DNA from: an uncultured Ruminococcus sp.
GTDB taxonomy: Bacteria > Bacillota > Clostridia > Oscillospirales > Ruminococcaceae
Direction of reading: 5' to 3'
Assembly (NCBI GenBank): GCA_905199285.1
Contig: CAJKFZ010000145.1
Coordinates: 1 to 6,532, forward strand
Length of the DNA stretch: 6,532 bases
The notes beneath the pieces were generated by a model that had not been told where the DNA came from, did not search any database, and saw only the letters and a list, made by a program, of their open reading frames with translations. Every line of letters starts with the position of its first letter. The first letter of the stretch is position 1. The translations under genes and the position numbers were made by a program. Below, in pieces: positions 1-4,538 of the stretch.

Positions 1-94
1 AAGTTAGCGTTTCATTTTTGGTAACAATAGCTACTGCATCAGGATTTCTTTTAACCTGTTCTTCAAAATGATCTATAATATTTTTGTTAAAAAA
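1..94 (-). pseudogene. Start of a second NRPS adenylation domain, no start codon, cut by window edge
   Basis: Reading leftward in the formyltransferase frame after the last stop gives FFNKNIIDHFEEQVKRNP and then DAVAIVTKNETLT. This is the standard opening of an amino-acid adenylation domain ('lFexQvxrxPdaxAv... LTY'). There is no ATG, GTG or TTG in frame between the stop at 95-97 and the conserved DHFEEQ, and no ribosome binding site. As an independent gene it would lack a start, so it is most likely the continuation of an F-A synthetase interrupted by stops. The rest of the domain is beyond the left edge, so whether it is intact downstream is unknown. Confidence 0.75.
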
Positions 95-133
95 TCATAT
101 TCTATTATTTTAAAATTATTTAAATTATTATCA
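86..133 (-). other. In-frame stop cluster between formyltransferase and adenylation start
   Basis: This short stretch is almost entirely A and T. In the reading frame shared by both flanking domains it contains six stops: TGA 131-133, TAA 128-130, TAA 125-127, TAA 116-118, TAA 110-112 and TGA 95-97. No ATG or GTG start in the downstream frame and no Shine-Dalgarno sequence lies between them and the adenylation domain. It looks like a decayed inter-domain linker. No clear hairpin is seen that would mark it as a terminator. Confidence 0.7.
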
Positions 134-670
134 TTCATAAATAACGTTATATGCGATGTCGTTCATGTCATGTAAAAGGCTGACTGAAGTAGTATCCTCA
201 TTGATCTTGATTTTTTTCTGACTGATTATATTCCCTGAATCAACTTTATTAGTGAGTATGTGCCATGTTATCCCTGCAAATTCATTCTGTTCATATATAG
301 CCCACGCTTCTGCGTATCTTCCTGGATGATTAGGCAGTAATGCATGATGCAGATTTAAAGCAAAAATATTGCTTTTATCCAATACTGTTTTCGGCAGAAT
401 ATAGGGATTGTATACACTTAATATCAGAATTTCCTCTTCATATTCTTCAAGATTTTTTATCATCTCATTTTTGGAAACACAATAATAATTTATATTGGTA
501 TTACAGCAGTTCTTTCTGAGGTATGTCGACGGTTGATTATTTGCATCATACAGTTCTACATTAATTTTATATAAGTTTGAAATGTATTCTGCACACTGAA
601 ACGCAAGCTTGCCAAGTCCGATTACAATTACTTTATCATATATCGTTTTCAAGATATCACAGACTTTCAT
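131..670 (-). CDS. Formyltransferase (formyl_trans_N fold), NRPS-associated; possibly a fragment
   Basis: The 179-residue protein begins with a Rossmann-like VIVIGLGKLA glycine turn (residues 14-23). It has the core formyltransferase signature: NLHHALLPNHPGRYAEAWAI at 106-125 with Asn106 and His108, and VDSG with Asp144. These are the Asn-His-Asp residues that position 10-formyl-tetrahydrofolate and the acceptor amine in this family. It should therefore transfer a formyl group to an amine, probably an aminoacyl or peptidyl substrate given the adenylation genes on both sides. It lacks the C-terminal subdomain of Met-tRNA formyltransferase and is close in size to the F domain of LgrA (about 180 residues from memory). 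The ATG overlaps the preceding pseudogene and has only a weak purine run (GACAGAG) upstream, so coupling is likely. The same frame continues, through stops, into an adenylation-domain start, so this may be the front of a broken F-A protein. On its own the fold could still be active. Confidence 0.78.
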   Translation of the reverse strand: MKVCDILKTIYDKVIVIGLGKLAFQCAEYISNLYKINVELYDANNQPSTYLRKNCCNTNINYYCVSKNEMIKNLEEYEEEILILSVYNPYILPKTVLDKSNIFALNLHHALLPNHPGRYAEAWAIYEQNEFAGITWHILTNKVDSGNIISQKKIKINEDTTSVSLLHDMNDIAYNVIYE

Positions 671-1379
671 TTAATTTTACTCTGTCAACCTTATCATGAG
701 AGTTCAGAGGCAATTTTTTTAAACGAATTATTTTATTCGGTATCATATACTTCGGAAGTCTTTCTATTAAACCATTGATCAATTCTGTTTTACATTCATT
801 TGTAGATTCATAGAATAAAACAATTTTTTTTCATCGTATACACAGCAACATACAGAAATAAAATTTAATGAATTGACCGCCGCTTCTATTTCGGTCAGTT
901 CAATTCTATAACCCATATGCTTAATCTGTAAATCTCTTCTTCCTACATAAACATAATCATTATTTCCATTGATATAGCCTATATCACCGGTACGGTATAT
1001 TATTTATGGGTATGTACTATTTAGGGGATTCTGTATAAATAATTCAGATGTTCTCTGTGCATCATTGTAATAACACATTGATAAACAATTTCCTCAAGAT
1101 TGCTTTTATTCTTTCAGCAGGCTGATTTACGTCAACAGGTACATAGAAATTTCCGCTATAGACCACACCGAAAAACATAACAATACTTTCAACGTTTCTG
1201 TCGGTCAATACAATAACAGGTCTGTTGTACACTCTTCTTTTTGAAAGAAAAGTACCTATCGACTGTGCTCTGATCATCAGCTCACTGTAAGTTACGAGAT
1301 TATTTTTATCCTTAAAAGCAATCTTGTCAGGATATTTTTCTGCTGAATTTTCAAGTAACTCTTGAACATTTCTTACCAT
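657..1379 (-). pseudogene. Stand-alone amino-acid adenylation (AMP-binding) gene, internally deleted
   Basis: The first ~97 codons are a normal adenylation-domain start: VTYSEL (A1) at residues 29-34 and SGNFYVPVD (A2) at 75-83, then QPAERIKAIL. The frame then ends at a TGA (1062-1064). A shifted frame picks up at about 1093 with GNCLSMCYYNDAQRT, the expected sequence around and after A6. It continues with YRTGD (A7, 983-997), GRRDLQIKHMGYRIEL (A8), LPKYMIP (A9) and KVDR (A10, catalytic Lys kept; the usual Gly before it is Asp). Motifs A3-A5 and most of A6 are missing, so roughly 200-250 codons were lost, including the ATP loop and the specificity pocket. A further in-frame TAA (1004-1006) falls just before A7, where relatives usually have Glu (from memory). 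The product cannot adenylate. Its ancestor probably activated an amino acid for a carrier protein in a peptide or lipopeptide pathway. The frame ends at 657, overlapping the next gene by 14 nt. Confidence 0.88.
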
Positions 1380-1385
1380 ATGGCA

Positions 1386-1391
1386 CCTCTT
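1386..1391 (-). promoter_or_regulatory. Ribosome binding site of the adenylation pseudogene
   Basis: AAGAGG lies 6 nt before the ATG at 1377-1379. It selects that start over an in-frame ATG at 1398-1400, which lies upstream of the site and would translate through it. The adaptor stop is 42 nt before the selected ATG, a short gap with no terminator-like hairpin visible. Confidence 0.7.
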
Positions 1392-1421
1392 TATGGTCAA
1401 ACATTTAACAAACTTGATGTG

Positions 1422-2828
1422 TTATGCAAGTCTCACCTTTTGCCCTTCAGACAATTCTTTGGAGGATGAAAGAACTATATATGCAGAATTATCAAGGACA
1501 ATCGATGATGTTCCGTAAAATGTGTCATTCTTATCATCAATGCTTATCGAATTCTTGTGTACTATATATTCAGTTCCAAGAAAACCTTCAATTTCTTCAA
1601 TTACATATACGTACCCCTCCATTTCAGTGTTATTTTCAAAGCTAACAGCACTGTATGGCAAACAATTATACACTTGCTCAGAAAGAACCGATGTCGAAAG
1701 ATTACCAACTTCACCTATATTAAGTTGCTCATTTACTACAGGTATCTCTATTTTATAAGAACCTTCAGTTTCTCCTTTGATTATTAACGTTACCTCACAG
1801 TCATCAATACGCACTTTACCATTCCTGAAACTAATCGAAACAATATCACCTACTGCAATATACTTTATATCTTCCTCAGTTATATTTGCCGTAAAAACAG
1901 TTCCTGCTGAGGTATCAGATATAATAAAGGCAGCTGTCTCAGTCGTAAAATCTCCGGCACTAAGAAATACTTCGGATATCACTCCATCTGACAAACTAAC
2001 AATTTTGCCATCGGCTTCTGCAACCTTTTTAAGCTTTTCAAGTTTAGTTTTTTTCTCAGATATTGAAAAACTTAGTTTTGGATCTTCGCTTATCAGCGCA
2101 ATAGCAGAATCAAGTGTGATTGATCCAGCTGTAACATTAAGATCAGTAACTACTCCGCTGATACTGCTATAAACTACTCCTCCGTTACTAGCAATTGCAT
2201 TGTATTTATCAATCTTACGCTGTTTTTCATCAATAACATTTGTTAAAGCGTCAGCTGAACTATTATCATCATTTTCATAATAACCATCACGTGTGATCAA
2301 ATCGGAATTTAAATCGTTCTGAAGGCTATTAATCATATCGTAAAGATAATCATAATCAAGACGAATAAGCTCCTGACCTATCTGTACACTATCTCCCTGT
2401 TTTACATATACTTCTGAAATACGAAGATCGGGCTGAGTAAATATTGGAATCTTATTCGTTGTATCATAGGCACCTGGAAGTGTTTCAAGTTCTGATTTTA
2501 TCTCTTTTTCCAAATCAGATATCTTTTCTGAAAGATATTCTTTATCAAACTGTAGAAGAAGATCGCCATTTAATACCTTATCTCCTGGTTTTACAACTAC
2601 TTCACTTACTCTTAATCCCTCTGGAACTATTACCGGATTCCTTTTTACAGCCTCAAGAATTCCATTGCATTTTACACTGTGTGACAACGCCTGAGTTTTT
2701 ATTTTTGTTGTCATAACTCTTGGAAGCTTGCTTACATATACCATTCTCGATATAAAGGTCATAACCAACATTATCACAATAAAAATAAGAAAATACTTCA
2801 CCGCTTTAACTTTAAATTTCTCTTTCAT
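1422..2828 (-). CDS. HlyD-family membrane-fusion/adaptor protein with duplicated lipoyl half motifs
   Basis: The 468-residue protein has a short basic N-terminus, one membrane anchor at about residues 11-33, and an extracytoplasmic body. Four lipoyl/barrel-sandwich half motifs are visible: 71-95 (LRVSEVVVKPGD..V..G), 134-158 (LRISEVYVKQGD..Q.GQ), 223-249 (SGVVTDLNVTAG) and 279-305 (DGVISEVFLSAGD). Short charged helical segments likely to form coils follow the first two (about 98-116 and 160-176) and precede the last two (196-212 and 254-272). After residue 308 comes a beta-barrel-like part (VFTANITEEDIKYIAVGD...) and a membrane-proximal C-terminal region. HlyD/MacA-type adaptors normally have one N-half and one C-half motif. 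They work with efflux pumps, whereas here the neighbours are importer-type permeases. In a Gram-positive cell there is no outer membrane channel to dock, so it may act as an extracellular clamp or a substrate conduit. The gene appears intact. Confidence 0.88.
   Translation of the reverse strand: MKEKFKVKAVKYFLIFIVIMLVMTFISRMVYVSKLPRVMTTKIKTQALSHSVKCNGILEAVKRNPVIVPEGLRVSEVVVKPGDKVLNGDLLLQFDKEYLSEKISDLEKEIKSELETLPGAYDTTNKIPIFTQPDLRISEVYVKQGDSVQIGQELIRLDYDYLYDMINSLQNDLNSDLITRDGYYENDDNSSADALTNVIDEKQRKIDKYNAIASNGGVVYSSISGVVTDLNVTAGSITLDSAIALISEDPKLSFSISEKKTKLEKLKKVAEADGKIVSLSDGVISEVFLSAGDFTTETAAFIISDTSAGTVFTANITEEDIKYIAVGDIVSISFRNGKVRIDDCEVTLIIKGETEGSYKIEIPVVNEQLNIGEVGNLSTSVLSEQVYNCLPYSAVSFENNTEMEGYVYVIEEIEGFLGTEYIVHKNSISIDDKNDTFYGTSSIVLDNSAYIVLSSSKELSEGQKVRLA
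1914..2162 (-). repeat. Tandem C-terminal lipoyl half motifs in the adaptor
   Basis: Residues 223-249 and 279-305 share the pattern [SD]-G-V-[VI]-[TS]-[DE]-[LV]-x-x-[TS]-AG followed by an A-[IF]-I-[AI]-S-[ED]-like strand, 56 residues apart. Together with the paired N-half motifs this suggests two nested barrel-sandwich domains. The second pair matches more loosely than the first, so confidence is lower. Confidence 0.55.
2301..2618 (-). repeat. Tandem N-terminal lipoyl half motifs in the adaptor
   Basis: Residues 71-112 and 134-176 align without gaps over their core: LR-[VI]-SEV-x-VK-x-GD-x-V-x-x-G, then L, D and YL at matching places, with 63 residues between copies. The copies have diverged at DNA level, so the duplication is old and maintained by protein function rather than being a recent DNA repeat. 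Confidence 0.75.
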
Positions 2829-2831
2829 ATT

Positions 2832-3680
2832 TTACTCCTTCAGTGCAGAAGCTATTATCCCCTGCTCTAGATAATCCTGACCAATAATGAATACAAATGC
2901 CGCAGGTATCAGTGTAATCACTGCAGCTGCAAGCATTGTTTCTGCATTGCTGATATCCAGCATTGGCAGATAGAGCGAAAGCGGAAACAATTTTTTGTCT
3001 TTAATAAATGCTAAAGGTTGTTCTACCATATTCCATAAATCAAGAAAACACAAAACTACGCAGGAAAGTATGCCCGATTTACCAAGTGGGATACCGATAC
3101 GCCATAATATCTGCCATTCATTTGCACCATCTATCCTTGCGGAATCAGCCACATCTACGGGGATATCAGCAAAACCACGATATATTAGAAAAACAGGAAA
3201 AGTTGAGAACACGGCCGGCAATATGACTGCAAGCCGTGTATTCATAAGATGCATATCATTCAGTATCAAATACTGAGAAAGCATTGTAATCTGAAATGGC
3301 ATTAGCATGAATATGACATAAAGATTGAAAATCAGCCTTCTCCCCTTGAATCTGAAACTGGCAAATGCCCATGCTGACGGTACCGCTACTACTAACTGGA
3401 ATATCAGTATAGTTCCAACTATAAACAGTGAATTCCAAAAAACTCTGTAAAATTCTGGGGTAAACAGAAGAAGGTTCTTAAAATGATTCAAGGTAGGATA
3501 CTGCGGTATATAGTCTACATCAACATATTCTCCCATAAACATTGTCAAAGGAGAAAGCGTTTGCCTTAGTTCATCCGAATCCTGAAACGGAAGAATGACA
3601 ACAAGAAATACAGGATATATTATAACTAAACAGATCACTGCAAATATAAGATATAGAAAAACAGAACGTAATTTTTTCAT
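2832..3680 (-). CDS. Carbohydrate-type ABC permease, MalG/UgpE-like
   Basis: This is the 282-residue partner permease of the CUT1 pair. It has an N-terminal helix at about 7-31, core helices near 82-103, 117-138, 149-167, 203-220 and 248-267, and an EAA loop at 176-202 (DVADSARIDGANEWQILWRI). The loop reads DSA where the family consensus is EAA, but the essential Gly and the following IPL are present. The C-terminal LEQGIIASALKE matches the typical MalG tail (QxGIxxGAxK). MalG members usually carry a larger periplasmic loop after helix 1; here residues 32-78 contain an acidic/aromatic stretch (GEYVDVDYIPQY). The gene starts 2 nt after the previous stop and ends 3 nt before the HlyD-type adaptor, so all three are almost certainly one transcript. 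Confidence 0.93.
   Translation of the reverse strand: MKKLRSVFLYLIFAVICLVIIYPVFLVVILPFQDSDELRQTLSPLTMFMGEYVDVDYIPQYPTLNHFKNLLLFTPEFYRVFWNSLFIVGTILIFQLVVAVPSAWAFASFRFKGRRLIFNLYVIFMLMPFQITMLSQYLILNDMHLMNTRLAVILPAVFSTFPVFLIYRGFADIPVDVADSARIDGANEWQILWRIGIPLGKSGILSCVVLCFLDLWNMVEQPLAFIKDKKLFPLSLYLPMLDISNAETMLAAAVITLIPAAFVFIIGQDYLEQGIIASALKE
2835..2840 (-). promoter_or_regulatory. Ribosome binding site of HlyD-type adaptor
   Basis: AAGGAG overlaps the final Lys-Glu codons of the upstream permease and sits 6 nt before the adaptor ATG (2826-2828). It fixes that start and shows the adaptor is translated as part of the permease operon. Confidence 0.88.
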
Positions 3681-3682
3681 GT

Positions 3683-4534
3683 CTACATCTCCTTATCCCA
3701 TATACGCTGAAGTAATACTATCGCTATAAATATAACAACGAATACTGATACAGCGGCAGCCGCTATTTTGTCAAGATCCATATTGACAAACCAGTTATTG
3801 AATAAGTGCTGAAGAAGATATATGCTCTTATGTGGATAAGAACCAGCAACAAGATAAGCCTCACGAAATACCTTGAACGAATTAAGAAAGGAAATTACAG
3901 TTATAGTGTAAAGAGTAGGTTTTAGCTCTGGAATAATTATACGAGTTAATACTTGTAATTCATTTGCCCCGTCAACCTTTGCAGCTTCTATCACCGACGA
4001 AGATACTCCCATTATACCTGTTACCCATAATAGTACCGTATAACCAAGATTTTTCCATATATAGCTTCCAACCAGCACCCAAAATGCAGCAGATGTATTA
4101 AAAAAACTTATACTTTTATGTCCATGATTAATCAAAATATTGTTTATATATCCTGCATCACTGAAAAGTATCTGCCACACAAGTACAAGCACAGCAGTAG
4201 GAACAGCAAGAGGAAAAAGCAGAATAGACTTTATAAGTCGAATATGTTTCAGCTTACATATTGCATATGAAACCAAAAATGATAATGTGATAAGTATAGG
4301 AATACATATAACTGTAAACAAGGCAGTATTCTTTACAGCAAGAAGAAAAGCTTCATTCTTAAAAGTTACTTGGTAATTTTTTAATCCTACAAATCTTCCA
4401 GAACCAGATGCGCAGAACGATCTGCGCATCGAATCAATAAATGGAAGAAAAATGAATATCATTCCACCCACAAGGCTGGGTAGAAGAAACGGAATGTATT
4501 TCCAGTTTCTAACAGAAAATTTTTTCTTTATCAT
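3683..4534 (-). CDS. Carbohydrate-type ABC permease, MalF/UgpA-like
   Basis: This is a 283-residue multi-pass inner-membrane permease of the CUT1 class, about the usual family length. Hydrophobic segments lie near residues 13-35, 70-93, 103-124, 150-172, 208-226 and 257-275. The cytoplasmic EAA loop that docks the ATPase is well kept at residues 183-206 (EAAKVDGANELQVLTRIIIP). The N-terminal LLPSLVGGMIFIFLPFI helix is typical of the MalF/UgpA/LacF partner. The ATG lies 4 nt after the stop of the binding protein. Only a weak purine run (GAAAGAA) precedes it, so translation may be coupled. It should pair with the MalG-like permease next downstream. No ATP-binding subunit is seen in the window; CUT1 systems in Gram-positives often share a distant MsmX-type ATPase. 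The substrate is not identifiable. Confidence 0.93.
   Translation of the reverse strand: MIKKKFSVRNWKYIPFLLPSLVGGMIFIFLPFIDSMRRSFCASGSGRFVGLKNYQVTFKNEAFLLAVKNTALFTVICIPILITLSFLVSYAICKLKHIRLIKSILLFPLAVPTAVLVLVWQILFSDAGYINNILINHGHKSISFFNTSAAFWVLVGSYIWKNLGYTVLLWVTGIMGVSSSVIEAAKVDGANELQVLTRIIIPELKPTLYTITVISFLNSFKVFREAYLVAGSYPHKSIYLLQHLFNNWFVNMDLDKIAAAAVSVFVVIFIAIVLLQRIWDKEM
3689..3694 (-). promoter_or_regulatory. Ribosome binding site of second permease
   Basis: An AAGGAG sequence lies inside the last codons of the upstream permease, 8 nt before the ATG at 3678-3680. It supports that start and implies tight translational linkage, since the upstream stop (TAG, 3683-3685) falls between the site and the start. 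Confidence 0.85.
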
Positions 4535-4538
4535 ATAA

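Noticed and set aside
86..133. Programmed readthrough, recoding or an in-frame translational bypass element joining F and A domains
   Set aside because: The frame is preserved across the gap, which makes this tempting. But there are six stops of two types (TAA and TGA), no visible take-off/landing codon pair or hairpin, and the neighbouring adenylation gene is clearly degraded, so decay is simpler.
1062..1400. A genuine small ~105-112 residue protein
   Set aside because: Its sequence is exactly the front of an adenylation domain, and the rest of the domain continues in another frame immediately downstream; the last ~10 residues are out-of-frame translation of the GNCLSMCYYN segment.
1398..1400. 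Upstream ATG as the start of the adenylation gene
   Set aside because: It lies upstream of the AAGAGG ribosome site and adds residues unrelated to the family; the ATG at 1377-1379 is correctly spaced.
1380..1421. Terminator or promoter between adaptor and adenylation pseudogene
   Set aside because: The 42-nt gap contains no GC-rich hairpin with a T tract and no convincing -35/-10 pair; it holds the ribosome binding site only.
1777..2172. Plus-strand open frame of 131 codons opposite the adaptor
   Set aside because: It lies wholly opposite a well-supported minus-strand gene, shows low-complexity Ser/Ile/Thr-rich sequence, and has no recognisable family; it is a shadow of the real gene.
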